Part shown: piece after piece, positions 50,226 through 60,266 of the stretch
How the letters are laid out: each line of letters opens with the position of its first letter
Position numbering within the stretch: position 1 is the stretch's first letter
DNA from: Streptomyces lincolnensis
GTDB taxonomy: Bacteria > Actinomycetota > Actinomycetes > Streptomycetales > Streptomycetaceae
DNA length: 64,000 bases
NCBI RefSeq assembly: GCF_021173675.1
Contig: NZ_JAIHON010000007.1
Span: 124,001-188,000 of the forward strand
Direction: 5' to 3'
Made by a program: the position numbers and the translations under genes
The notes under the pieces: generated by a model
Seen by the model: the letters and a program-made list of their open reading frames with translations, nothing else
Databases searched by the model: none
Told to the model about the DNA's origin: nothing

Positions 50226-51008
50226 TCAGGCGGGGGTCCGGCGCCCGCGCAGGATGCCGACCACCTCCTCCACGCTGCGTCCGGAGGCCAGCAGCGCGGT
50301 CAGTTCGTGTTCCGCCTCGGCGGAGGACAGGCAGCGTTCCACGACCGTGGGGACGTCGTCGTGGGGGATGACGCAGACGCCGTCGTCGTCGGCGACCAGG
50401 TAGTCGCCCGGGCGGACGAGGCATCCGAACAACGAGACGGAGCCGTTGAGTTCGACGGCTTCGATGCGGTAGCGCCCGCAGGCCGGGTTGCGGCCCGCGC
50501 TCCATACCGGCAGCCCGACCTCGCGCAGCGTGCCGGTGTCGCGCACGGCTCCGTCCACGACGCATCCGGCCAGCCCGGCGAGGGTGGCCCAGCGCGCCGA
50601 CAGGCCGCCGAGTACGGCGGTGCCGTGGGCCGCGGAGGCGTCCATGACGGCTATGTCACCGGGCTGAGCGAGCCCGTACAGGTCGCGGTCGCCGACCAGG
50701 AGGCCGCGGCCGGCCGCCCGGTTGGCCGAGACGTCACCGCCCACGGCGACATAGCGCAGGGTGATCGCCGGGCCGCATACCGGTCCGCCGCCCGCGGTTC
50801 GGTTCAGGACGTGGCCGGGGACGACGGAGCCGGTCCCGAGTTCGTCGAGCGTGTCGGCGACGGCGGAGCAGAGGTCCGGCACCGCCAGCAGAGGCGCGAC
50901 GAGGGACGAGGCGTGGCGGCGGACGGACACGGCCGCGATGCGGTCGGCCGACACGGTTCCGGGCAGCCGCGGTGCCAGTGCTGCCAGCTGGGACGGCTCG
51001 GCCGTCAT
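50226..51008 (-). CDS. RraA family aldolase-like protein
   Basis: A 260-residue RraA/HMG-aldolase-type protein. It has GPAITLRYVAVGG, LLVGDRDLYGLAQPGDIAVMDASAAHGTAVLGGLSARWA, and GCVVDGAVRDTGTLREVGLPVWSAG, in which the Asp/Arg pair (DGAVRD) is the metal/substrate motif of 4-hydroxy-4-methyl-2-oxoglutarate aldolases. Members cleave such 2-oxo acids to pyruvate or decarboxylate oxaloacetate; others inhibit RNase E. The ATG overlaps the leuD stop (ATGA), so it is co-expressed with the dehydratase subunits, which favours an enzymatic role. Confidence 0.88.
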   Translation of the reverse strand: MTAEPSQLAALAPRLPGTVSADRIAAVSVRRHASSLVAPLLAVPDLCSAVADTLDELGTGSVVPGHVLNRTAGGGPVCGPAITLRYVAVGGDVSANRAAGRGLLVGDRDLYGLAQPGDIAVMDASAAHGTAVLGGLSARWATLAGLAGCVVDGAVRDTGTLREVGLPVWSAGRNPACGRYRIEAVELNGSVSLFGCLVRPGDYLVADDDGVCVIPHDDVPTVVERCLSSAEAEHELTALLASGRSVEEVVGILRGRRTPA

Positions 51009-51616
51009 CGCGCACCGGCCTCTCCGCGTGGTCGGGTGGTGGGAAGGGTGTGCCGTCGGCCGCGTTCGTAGCGGTCGATGGCATCCGAGTGGCGCAGGGT
51101 CAGCGCGATGTCGTCGACGCCGTTCAGCAGCCGCCAGCGGCTGTGGTCGTCGAGAGTGAAGCCGAAACGCAGGTCGCCCCCGCGCACCTCGGAGCGCTCC
51201 AGGTCGACGGTGACCGGGCAGGTCGGCTCCCGCTCCACGAGTTCCCAGAGCCGCTCCATCTCGTGCGGGGCCAGCGTGACCGCGGGCAGTCCGTTCTTCA
51301 GGGCGTTGCCACGGAAGATGTCGCCGTAACGGGGAGCCACGACGGCCCGGAACCCATGGTCGAGCAGGGCCCACACGGCCATCTCCCGGGAAGATCCGGT
51401 GCCGAAGTCCGAGCCCGCGAGCAGGATCGTGGCGGTGCGGTGGACGGGGTGGTTCAGGACGAAGTCGGGGTCGGACCGCTTGTCCGCCAGCAGCGCGTCG
51501 GCCCAGCCGGTGCGGGTGGTCCGGATGCCGAAGCGGGCGGGAACGAGCTGGTCGGTGTCGACGTTGGTCAGGCGCAGCGGCGCCGCGATGCCGGTGTGGG
51601 TGGTGAACGGGTCCAA
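51005..51616 (-). CDS. leuD: 3-isopropylmalate dehydratase small subunit family (LeuD)
   Basis: About 203 residues from a TTG at 51616 with GAGGAG six bases upstream. Motifs: NVDTDQLVPARF, LLAGSDFGTGSSREMAVWAL, and YGDIFRGNALKNGLPAV, the typical swivel domain that completes the aconitase-type active site. With LeuC it isomerises or hydrates a branched or unsaturated dicarboxylate. The gene is between leuC (71 bases upstream) and the rraA-like gene. The context suggests a catabolic rather than leucine-biosynthetic role, but the sequence alone cannot decide the substrate. Confidence 0.92.
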   Translation of the reverse strand: MDPFTTHTGIAAPLRLTNVDTDQLVPARFGIRTTRTGWADALLADKRSDPDFVLNHPVHRTATILLAGSDFGTGSSREMAVWALLDHGFRAVVAPRYGDIFRGNALKNGLPAVTLAPHEMERLWELVEREPTCPVTVDLERSEVRGGDLRFGFTLDDHSRWRLLNGVDDIALTLRHSDAIDRYERGRRHTLPTTRPRGEAGAR

Positions 51617-51686
51617 CGAAGCTCCTCGGGTGAGGCGTTCAGTGGGTGCTCCCGATGTGAGCGCCCTGCGGGCCGACGGCGGTCCG

Positions 51687-53087
<1,401 letters not shown>

Positions 53088-53100
53088 CGGCTCCTCCTTT

Positions 53101-53253
53101 TGGGCACCTGGACGACCGATCGGCGTCTCGGTCCTGCCAGGTAGCGCAGAGGATAGGGATGAGACGGTTCACCCAGCCAAGAGTGCGTTCTAAAGTTGGG
53201 CCAGGTGTCCAATCGTGAAACCGCGGGTGTGTACCGGGTTGGGCACCTGGTCC
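53101..53253. promoter_or_regulatory. Repeated GGGCACCTGG motifs between leuC and the Lrp-type gene
   Basis: TGGGCACCTGGAC (53101-53113), the inverted GGGCCAGGTGTCC (53198-53210) and GTTGGGCACCTGGTCC (from about 53238) share the core CACCTGG/CCAGGTG. A weaker fourth half (TGCCAGGT) lies near 53135. Several copies with mixed orientation in a divergent promoter region fit a multimeric Lrp/AsnC regulator. Confidence 0.55.
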
Positions 53254-53300
53254 AGGGCCGGAGCGGTCGACCGGTCATCCCTTCGGGAACGGGGACGCGG

Positions 53301-53783
53301 ATGCCGCCAAGCAGAGCCGATCTGGAGATCCTGCGGCTGATGGTCGCTGCACCCAGACTCGGTGTGCGTGAGTACGCGCGCAGGCTGGGCATCGCCCGGG
53401 GCACCGCGCAGGCCCGGGTGTCCCGGTTGGAGAGCGAGGGCGTCGTCACCGACTACCGGCCGCAGCTGTCGCCCGCCGCGCTGGGGTTTCCGGTGATGGC
53501 GTATGTCCATGTGCACGTGTCGCAGGGCGAAGTGGACCAGATCTTCCCCCAGCTCGCTCTCATCCCGGAGCTGCTGGAGGCCTCTTCGGTCGCGGGCGAC
53601 GCCGATCTGATCTGCCGGGTGATCGCCCGGGACCATGTGCACCTGCAGTCGGTCCTGCAGCGGATCATCGGGACGCGCGGCGTGCAGCGGACCCGCTCGG
53701 AGATTGTGCTGGAGCGCCGGGTCGAACCGCGCGCCACGGCCCTCATCGACAGCATGCTGCGGGACGGCACCGGGAAGCCCTGA
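53301..53783 (+). CDS. Lrp/AsnC family transcriptional regulator
   Basis: About 160 residues from the ATG at 53301; the frame is open to 53196, but that part contains the repeated motif and looks regulatory. The N-terminal helix-turn-helix is DLEILRLMVAAPRLGVREYARRLGIARGTAQARVSRLESEGVV. The ligand-binding RAM domain follows (GFPVMAYVHVHVSQGEVDQIF, VAGDADLICRVIARDHVHLQSVL). It binds amino acids or related acids. Its target should be the divergent leuC-leuD-rraA operon. Confidence 0.9.
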   Translation: MPPSRADLEILRLMVAAPRLGVREYARRLGIARGTAQARVSRLESEGVVTDYRPQLSPAALGFPVMAYVHVHVSQGEVDQIFPQLALIPELLEASSVAGDADLICRVIARDHVHLQSVLQRIIGTRGVQRTRSEIVLERRVEPRATALIDSMLRDGTGKP

Positions 53784-53805
53784 AGCGGCCTGCCGTGCCC
53801 GCGGT

Positions 53806-54984
53806 TCAGCTCCGACCGTCCTGTCGACGTTCCAGGCAGACCATCGAGGACACCAGCCCGTCGAAGGTCTGCACGTCCCATCCGGTCAGTTCCCGCCACC
53901 GGTCGAGCCGGTACTTGGCACTGTTGGGATGGATCTGCAGGGCCCGCGCGCACGCGGTGAGCGAGTAACCGTGGGCCGCGTAGGCCCGTACGGTCTCCGC
54001 CAGCCTCGGATGCTTCCGGGCTGTCGCGGCCCCGTCGGTGAACAGCGCGTCGAGCCGATGACCGGCACCGCCGAGCGTGACCAGGAGCCAGTCGTCGGCA
54101 AATTGCACGTCCTGGCGCACCTGCCGGGCCCGCTCCAGTGCCTGGGTCGCGTCGGCGAAACTCAGCGCCGCTCCCGCCGGCCCGCCGCGCGCGAGCCCCA
54201 CACCCACCAACACGGCGGGCTCGCCGCGGTGCACGGCCGCCAGCAGATCCTCCGCCGCGCAGCCCTGCGCCACGACCGCCGCGTTCCCCGCGTCATGACA
54301 GCAGTGCGCCACTCCTCGTTCCAGGGCGCCCAGGGCCCGGTTGATCGGCTCCACCTGAGCCTCCGTCACCCCGTCGAGGCAGGCCACGACGAAGTCGCCG
54401 TCCGGCTCGAAACCGAGGGACCGCGCGAGGCTTTCCTGCTGTTCATGGCCGAGTGGGCTGCCCGAGACCATCTTCAGCAACTGCCTCCGCAGTGTCTGCC
54501 GGGTGGCCTGCCGGCTGCGGAACTCCTCCGAGTGCGCCTCGGCGACGACGGCACTGAGCCGGTGGAACCAGTTCCACAGCAGGCCCACCTCGCCCACCAG
54601 CGCGAGGGCGAGGTCGTCGCGGCTGCGGGTCTCCAGCAACAGTTCGTTCCAGAGCTCCCGATAGGCGATGTGGAACGCCTCGATGACATCGGCCAGCGCC
54701 AACTGCTGCGTGGAGCGCCGGCGACCGAACGACCGCGCGTGCTCGATCGCGGCACCCGACGGCGGCTGCCGGACGTGCAGCCCCTTGATGATGTACTCGA
54801 TCTGCGTGCGGACGTCTCGGCGGTGCTCCGCGTACGGGACGGCCGCGTAGCCCGGGATCTCGGCCCGGATCCGGTCGGTGACGGTCGCCGAGAAGTCCGC
54901 CAGCCGACCGGTGACCGCGGTGACGGGATGCGAGGCCCGGTCCGGGCCGAGGGGGCGCGGGGCGCCGTCCGGGGTTGAGGGCAT
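53806..54984 (-). CDS. PucR family transcriptional regulator
   Basis: About 392 residues from the ATG at 54984 (AAGGAG nine bases upstream; GTG 54990 also possible). A helical N-terminal sensor region precedes a central GGDEF-like region (GDFVVACLDGV, VLVGVGLARGG). The C-terminal PucR helix-turn-helix is ETVRAYAAHGYSLTACARALQIHPNSAKYRLDRWRELTG. PucR proteins are usually activators of catabolic genes such as purine or amino-acid degradation. It is divergent from the indolepyruvate ferredoxin oxidoreductase gene and probably controls it. Confidence 0.9.
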   Translation of the reverse strand: MPSTPDGAPRPLGPDRASHPVTAVTGRLADFSATVTDRIRAEIPGYAAVPYAEHRRDVRTQIEYIIKGLHVRQPPSGAAIEHARSFGRRRSTQQLALADVIEAFHIAYRELWNELLLETRSRDDLALALVGEVGLLWNWFHRLSAVVAEAHSEEFRSRQATRQTLRRQLLKMVSGSPLGHEQQESLARSLGFEPDGDFVVACLDGVTEAQVEPINRALGALERGVAHCCHDAGNAAVVAQGCAAEDLLAAVHRGEPAVLVGVGLARGGPAGAALSFADATQALERARQVRQDVQFADDWLLVTLGGAGHRLDALFTDGAATARKHPRLAETVRAYAAHGYSLTACARALQIHPNSAKYRLDRWRELTGWDVQTFDGLVSSMVCLERRQDGRS

Positions 54985-55118
54985 ATCCACGAGCTCCTTG
55001 TGGAATCCGCGAAGAAGCGGGTCCAGATTCGGGATTCTCTCGCTGTAGATGCGAGACGTCCCTGGCGATTCTTGTGAGATCCCCGACTATGCACGACTTC
55101 GCTAGGGAGATGGGTGCC

Positions 55119-58100
55119 GTGGCCGAACGAGACCCGCAGACCAGGCTGGATGACCGGTACACGCTGGAGGACGGTCTCGTCCACCTCACCGGAATCCAGG
55201 CCCTGGCCCGGCTCCCGCTGGACCAGCGCCGTGCGGATCGTCGCGCGAAACGCCGTACGGCGGTGTTCATCTCCGGCTACGAGGGCTCCCCACTGGCCGG
55301 CTACGACCTGGAGCTCGCCCGCCGCGGCACCCTGCTCGACGAACACGACATCGTCCTGCGGCCCGGGGTGAACGAGGAACTCGCGGCCACCGCGGTCCAG
55401 GGATCCCAACTGGCCTCCGCATCGCCGGACAGCCGCTTCGAGGGCGTGACCGGTATCTGGTACGGCAAGTCCCCCGGCCTCGACCGGGCCGCCGACGCCC
55501 TGCGGCACAACAACCTGATGGGCACACACTCCTCCGGCGGCGCACTCGCCCTGGTCGGCGACGACCCCGGCGCCAAGTCCTCGACCGTCCCCGGAGCCTC
55601 CGAACTCCTCCTGGCGGACCTCGGATTCCCGACCCTGTACCCGGCCGACCCGCAAGAAGCACTGGACCTGGGCCTGCACGCCATCGCCCTGTCCCGGGCC
55701 AGCGGGCTGTGGACGGCGCTGAAGATCGTCACCAATGTCGCGGACGGCTCCGGCACGGTCCAGGTGCACCCGGACCGGGTGGTCCCCGTGCTGCCCGACT
55801 TCGAGGTGGACGGCGCCCCGTTCGCCCACCAGGTCACCGCCCGCCTGATCGGCCCCCACCTCGCCGCCCTGGAAAGCAGCAGAGACGGCGTACGGCTGGA
55901 GATGGCCCGCCGCTATGCCGCGGCCAACCGGATCAACCGTACGGAGTGTGCGCGGCCGGGCGACCGGATCGGCATCGTCGCCGCGGGCAAGACCTTCCTC
56001 GACGTACGGCAGGCACTCACCGCCCTCGGCCTCGACGACGCGGAACTGGAGCGCCGCGGGATCCGGCTGCTGCGGCTCGGCATGATCCACCCGCTGGAGC
56101 CTTCCGTCGCCGAACGGTTCGCCGCGGGCCTGCGCGAGATCATCGTCGTAGAGGAGAAGCGGCCGTTCGTCGAAACAGCGCTGAAGGAACTGCTGTACGG
56201 CCGCCGCGATGCCCCCGGCATCACCGGGAAGCGGCACCCCGACGGCAGGACCCTGTTCTCCCCGTACGGTGAGCTGGACGCGGACGCCATCGCCAAGGGG
56301 CTCGCGGCGCGGCTGGCGACCTACGAGGACTTCCCGTCGGTGCAGCGGTGGCGGCAGCGGCAGGACGACCGGCGCTCCCGGCGCGGACGGATCGACCTTC
56401 CCCTGGTGCCGCTGACACCGCGCACGCCCTACTTCTGCTCCGGCTGCCCCCACAACAGTTCCACCAAGACGCCGGACGGATCGCTGGTGGGCGCCGGGAT
56501 CGGCTGTCACGCGATGGTCCTGCTGATGGACGAGAAGCAGACGGGGACGGTGACCGGGCTGACCCAGATGGGCGGGGAAGGAGCCCAGTGGGTCGGCATG
56601 GCACCCTTCCTCGACCGGGAGCACCTGCTGCAGAACCTCGGTGACGGCACGTTCCACCACTCCGGAAGCCTGGCCGTGCGGGCCGCCGTCGAAGGCGGGG
56701 TCAACATCACGTACAAGCTGCTCTACAACTCGGCTGTCGCGATGACGGGCGGTCAGCGGCCGGCCGGAGTGATGACGGTCCCGCAGATCACCCGCTCGTT
56801 GCGCGCGGAGGGGGTGGGGCGGATCATCATCACGACTGAGGATCCCCGCCGCTACCGCCGGACCAAGCTGGCCCACGGCACCGAGGTCTGGCACCGGGAC
56901 CGGCTCGTCGAGGCACAGGAGACCCTGGCGAAGACCCCCGGCGTGACCGTACTCATCCACGACCAGGAGTGCGCCACCGAACTACGGCGCAAGCGCAAGC
57001 GCGGCCTCGCCCCGGACCCGGCACAGCGCGTGGTGATCAACGAGCGGGTGTGCGAGGGCTGCGGCGACTGCGGACAGAAGTCCAACTGCCTGTCCGTTCA
57101 GCCCGTACCGACGGAGTTCGGGCGCAAGACACGGATCGACCAGTCCTCCTGCAACAAGGACTACTCCTGCCTGGAGGGCGACTGCCCGTCCTTCCTGACG
57201 GTCGTCCCGGCGAAGGACCGGCGGCGCCACCGAGGCCGGAGGTCCGCGACCGCACCCGCTGTCCGTCGCTCTTCCGCTCCCCTGACGGCCACCGCACTCC
57301 CCGAACCCACCCCGATGCCCTGCGGGGACACCCACACCATCCGGATCCTGGGCGTCGGCGGCACCGGAGTCGTCACTCTCTCGCAGATCCTGAGCATGGC
57401 GGCGACCCTTGCCGGACGCGGCGTCCGCTCCCTGGACCAGACAGGCCTCGCGCAGAAGGGCGGCGCGGTCGTCTCCGACGTGAAGATCACCACCGGGGAC
57501 ACCGCGCCGGCCAACAAGGCCGCGGCCGGCGAATGCGACCTGTACCTGGGCTGCGACCTCCTGGTGGCGGCCGACGCGGCGAACCTCGCTGTCGCGGATC
57601 CGGCCCGGACCGTCGCCGTCGTCTCCACCAGCGAGGTCCCCACCGGGCGGATGATCGTCGACACGTCCCAGACCTTCCCCGACACGTCAGAGGTCACCGA
57701 CCGGATCCGCCGGGCGACCCGCGCCGACCGCGGCGTCTTCATCGACGCCCGCCACGTCGCCGAAGTCCTTTTCGACGAGGACCAGTTCGCGAACATCCTG
57801 CTCGCCGGGGCCGCCTTCCAGGCCGGTGCGCTGCCGCTGCCCGCCGAGGTGATCGAGGAGGCCATCACCCTCAACGGAGTGAAGGCCGAGGCCAACATCC
57901 AGGCGTTCCGCCGCGGCCGGCAGGCCGTCGCGGCGCCTCAGGAATTCGCGGCGGCCGTCGACGCACTCCGTTCCACCAGCCCCGCCGAACGCGAGCCCCT
58001 GTCCGACGCAGCCCGGGAACTGATCGCGGCGGTGGGCGCCCGGGCCGGTTCCGAGCTGGCCCGTCTCGTCGAGATCCGCATCCCCGACCTGATCGCCTAT

Positions 58101-58694
58101 CAGAACGCCGCCTACGCCAGGCAATACGCCGAACTGGTCCGGCGCGTGCGCGAGACGGAGGCGGAGCGTGTTCCCGGATCCGGCGAACTCGCCGAGACAG
58201 TCGCCCGCCACCTCTACAAACTCATGGCGTACAAGGACGAATACGAAGTCGCCCGACTGTCCCTGGACCCGGCCACCCTCGCCACCGTGCGCGACCGGTT
58301 CGGACCGGGCACACGGGTGTCCCACCGCCTCCACCCGCCGATCCTCCGCACCCTGGGCGTGCGTAAGAAGATCTCCCTGGGACCCTGGTTCACCCCCGTG
58401 TTCCGCCTGCTGGTCAAGGCGCGACGGTTGCGCGGCACACCGTTCGACCTCTTCGGGTACGCCCATGTGCGGCGGGTGGAGCGAGAGTTGATCGTCGAAT
58501 ACCGCCGAGTGATCGAAGAAGTCCTCGGGTCCCTCGCTCCTGAGCATCACGCCCTCGCCGTGACCATCGCCGGCCTGCCGGACGAGGTCCGCGGCTATGA
58601 GCAGATCAAGCTCGACAACGTCGCCCGCTACCAACAGCGCCTCAATGACCTCCGGCAGGAGCTGACGCGTTCCCACCCCGTCTTGGCACCATGA
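55119..58694 (+). CDS. Single-chain indolepyruvate ferredoxin oxidoreductase family protein
   Basis: About 1191 residues from the GTG at 55119 (GGGAGA eight bases upstream; ATGs at 55089 and 55110 are alternatives). The alpha-type part (1-430) contains FEGVTGIWYGKSPGLDRAADALRH. The TPP region near 430-600 has FCSGCPHNSST and GIGCHAMVLLM. An iron-sulfur segment CEGCGDCGQKSNC lies near 644, and the gamma-type domain GVGGTGVVTLSQILSMAA near 744. A long C-terminal region of unknown fold follows. It fuses IorA and IorB functions: oxidative decarboxylation of 2-oxo acids (aryl- or branched-chain) to acyl-CoA with ferredoxin as electron acceptor. Confidence 0.93.
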   Translation: MAERDPQTRLDDRYTLEDGLVHLTGIQALARLPLDQRRADRRAKRRTAVFISGYEGSPLAGYDLELARRGTLLDEHDIVLRPGVNEELAATAVQGSQLASASPDSRFEGVTGIWYGKSPGLDRAADALRHNNLMGTHSSGGALALVGDDPGAKSSTVPGASELLLADLGFPTLYPADPQEALDLGLHAIALSRASGLWTALKIVTNVADGSGTVQVHPDRVVPVLPDFEVDGAPFAHQVTARLIGPHLAALESSRDGVRLEMARRYAAANRINRTECARPGDRIGIVAAGKTFLDVRQALTALGLDDAELERRGIRLLRLGMIHPLEPSVAERFAAGLREIIVVEEKRPFVETALKELLYGRRDAPGITGKRHPDGRTLFSPYGELDADAIAKGLAARLATYEDFPSVQRWRQRQDDRRSRRGRIDLPLVPLTPRTPYFCSGCPHNSSTKTPDGSLVGAGIGCHAMVLLMDEKQTGTVTGLTQMGGEGAQWVGMAPFLDREHLLQNLGDGTFHHSGSLAVRAAVEGGVNITYKLLYNSAVAMTGGQRPAGVMTVPQITRSLRAEGVGRIIITTEDPRRYRRTKLAHGTEVWHRDRLVEAQETLAKTPGVTVLIHDQECATELRRKRKRGLAPDPAQRVVINERVCEGCGDCGQKSNCLSVQPVPTEFGRKTRIDQSSCNKDYSCLEGDCPSFLTVVPAKDRRRHRGRRSATAPAVRRSSAPLTATALPEPTPMPCGDTHTIRILGVGGTGVVTLSQILSMAATLAGRGVRSLDQTGLAQKGGAVVSDVKITTGDTAPANKAAAGECDLYLGCDLLVAADAANLAVADPARTVAVVSTSEVPTGRMIVDTSQTFPDTSEVTDRIRRATRADRGVFIDARHVAEVLFDEDQFANILLAGAAFQAGALPLPAEVIEEAITLNGVKAEANIQAFRRGRQAVAAPQEFAAAVDALRSTSPAEREPLSDAARELIAAVGARAGSELARLVEIRIPDLIAYQNAAYARQYAELVRRVRETEAERVPGSGELAETVARHLYKLMAYKDEYEVARLSLDPATLATVRDRFGPGTRVSHRLHPPILRTLGVRKKISLGPWFTPVFRLLVKARRLRGTPFDLFGYAHVRRVERELIVEYRRVIEEVLGSLAPEHHALAVTIAGLPDEVRGYEQIKLDNVARYQQRLNDLRQELTRSHPVLAP

Positions 58695-59060
58695 GCACAC
58701 CCCCAGGGCCGTCCACGGCTACGGCAGGTCGAAGCCGAGCGCCTTGGCGGCCTCCTCGGGTGTCGCCTGTGTCCAGTGCCCGACATCGATCGCCGCGTTC
58801 GACGAAGGCGAGGGCGGCTCTGCCCGGTGAGGTGAAGCACGCCGTGGAGGTCGTCGGTCTCGTGCCGCACGATTCGCGCGGGCCGGCCGGTGACCACTTC
58901 GTCCAGGGCGCGGCCGTGCTCGTGCCGGCCTGTCGGCCGCACCGCGGCGTGCTGCGCCACGACCGCCTGCCGGGCCGGCACACTCGGCCAGCCTTCGAAG
59001 AACGCGGCCCGCTCGGCGCCTCGGCTTTGGAGGGTGGCGGCGGTCGGTCCGGTGTCGTGG
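58695..59060. other. Probable decayed coding region on the minus strand
   Basis: In this 366-base gap the minus strand encodes protein-like stretches in different frames: RGAERAAFFEGWPSVPARQAVVAQHAAV and HEHGRALDEVVTGRPARIVRHETDDLHGVLHL in one frame nearer 58.8-59.0 kb, and AAIDVGHWTQATPEEAAKALGFDLP in another near 58.73 kb. This looks like a gene broken by a frameshift. I do not recognise the family. Confidence 0.35.
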
Positions 59061-59453
59061 TTACTGTTCGGCGGCCTCTCGGGCGATCTGCTCGAACTGG
59101 GCGCCCATGGCCTCGCCGAGTGCCTGGGCGGCGGAGAGGGGGCGCACCATCACCGTGAACTCGTCGATCTTCCCGTCGTCGTCGAAGTGCAGGAAGTCGC
59201 ATCCCTGGAGTTGCTTGCCGGCGACGGTGGCGGTGAAGACGAAGGCGTGATCGCGGCCGTCGGGGTTGGCGATCTCACGGACGTAGGTGAAGTCCTCGAA
59301 GACGCGGAGCACGCCGCGCAGGATCGCGGCGGTGATGGCCTTGCCCGGGTACGGCTTGAAGGTGACGGGGCTGGTGAAGACGACGTCGTCGGCCAGCAGA
59401 GCGGCCACGGCGTCCAGGTCGCGGCTCTCGACGGCCTTGCGGAAGGGATGCAT
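59061..59453 (-). CDS. SnoaL-like (NTF2-fold) protein
   Basis: A 130-residue single-domain NTF2-like protein from the ATG at 59453 (AGAGGTG upstream). Pattern: MHPFRKAVESRDLDAVAALLADDVVFTSPV, FEDFTYVREI, HAFVFTATVAGKQLQGCDFLHFDDDGKIDEFTVMVRPLSA. Such proteins bind or isomerise small molecules; no active-site set is conserved enough to be sure. It is divergent from a PadR repressor gene, with a palindrome between them, so it is probably its target. Confidence 0.88.
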   Translation of the reverse strand: MHPFRKAVESRDLDAVAALLADDVVFTSPVTFKPYPGKAITAAILRGVLRVFEDFTYVREIANPDGRDHAFVFTATVAGKQLQGCDFLHFDDDGKIDEFTVMVRPLSAAQALGEAMGAQFEQIAREAAEQ

Positions 59454-59534
59454 GAGCCCACCTCTGATAGTCATCAAGTTGAATAGGTGTGATTGAGGGT
59501 AGAGAGGCCGTATGGGCTTGTCTACAGGGAAGGG

Positions 59535-59549
59535 GTGACTTTTAGTCAC
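59535..59549. promoter_or_regulatory. Palindrome in the SnoaL/PadR divergent promoter
   Basis: GTGACT-TTT-AGTCAC is a perfect 6-bp inverted repeat around three bases, 30 bases before the padR start. It is a plausible PadR operator acting on both genes. Confidence 0.45.
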
Positions 59550-59578
59550 GTTGTTGATTACTCTGCTAGCTTTTATCC

Positions 59579-60154
59579 ATGGCTTTGCGGAACGCGGTGA
59601 TGGCGGCGCTGTTGGAGGGCGAGGCGTCCGGATATGACCTGGCGAAGGCGTTCGACGCGACGGTCGCCAACTTCTGGATGTCGACGCCTCAGCAGCTTTA
59701 CCGGGAGCTGGAGCGCATGGAGGCCGATGGGCTCGTCACGGCCCGCGTCGTGGAGCAGCAGCGCCGCCCCAACAAGCGGCTGTTCTCCTTGACGGAGGCC
59801 GGGCGGAAGGCCGTTCACGCCTACACCGCCGAGCCCTTGGGCAAACCGGCGGTGATCCGGGACGAGTTGCTGGTCAAGGTGCAGTGCCTGGACGAGGGCG
59901 ACGTGGAAGCGGTCCGGACCGCGATCACCGAGCGCATGGAGTGGGCCACCGTCAAGCTGGCCCGCTACGAGCGGCTCCGGCAGCGCCTGCTCGACGGGCG
60001 CTCCGAGGAGGCGTACTTCGCCGAGGCCGAGCGCATCGGCCCGTATCTCACCCTGCTGCGCGGGATGTCGTTCGAGCGGGAGAACCTCCAGTGGGGGGAC
60101 ATGGCGCTGCGCAGGCTCGAACAGCGCACGGCCGCGCTCCGGGCCGACGGCTGA
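59579..60154 (+). CDS. PadR family transcriptional regulator
   Basis: A 191-residue PadR protein. The winged helix is LRNAVMAALLEGEASGYDLAKAFDATVANFWMSTPQQLYRELERMEADGLVTARVV, followed by the C-terminal helical dimerisation domain (YAEALERIGPY-like AEAERIGPYLTLLRGMSFERENLQWG). PadR repressors respond to phenolic acids or drugs. It faces the SnoaL-like gene across a 125-base promoter region containing a palindrome. Confidence 0.92.
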   Translation: MALRNAVMAALLEGEASGYDLAKAFDATVANFWMSTPQQLYRELERMEADGLVTARVVEQQRRPNKRLFSLTEAGRKAVHAYTAEPLGKPAVIRDELLVKVQCLDEGDVEAVRTAITERMEWATVKLARYERLRQRLLDGRSEEAYFAEAERIGPYLTLLRGMSFERENLQWGDMALRRLEQRTAALRADG

Positions 60155-60266
60155 CCAAGGCAGTCCCTCGCGCTCGTAGACCGGGTCGCGTCGAAGCCGA
60201 TGAGGCACGCGACCGCGAGTCCCAAGCCCGGGCCAGGTGTCCTTGGCGCCGGACGTCGGTAGAGCA

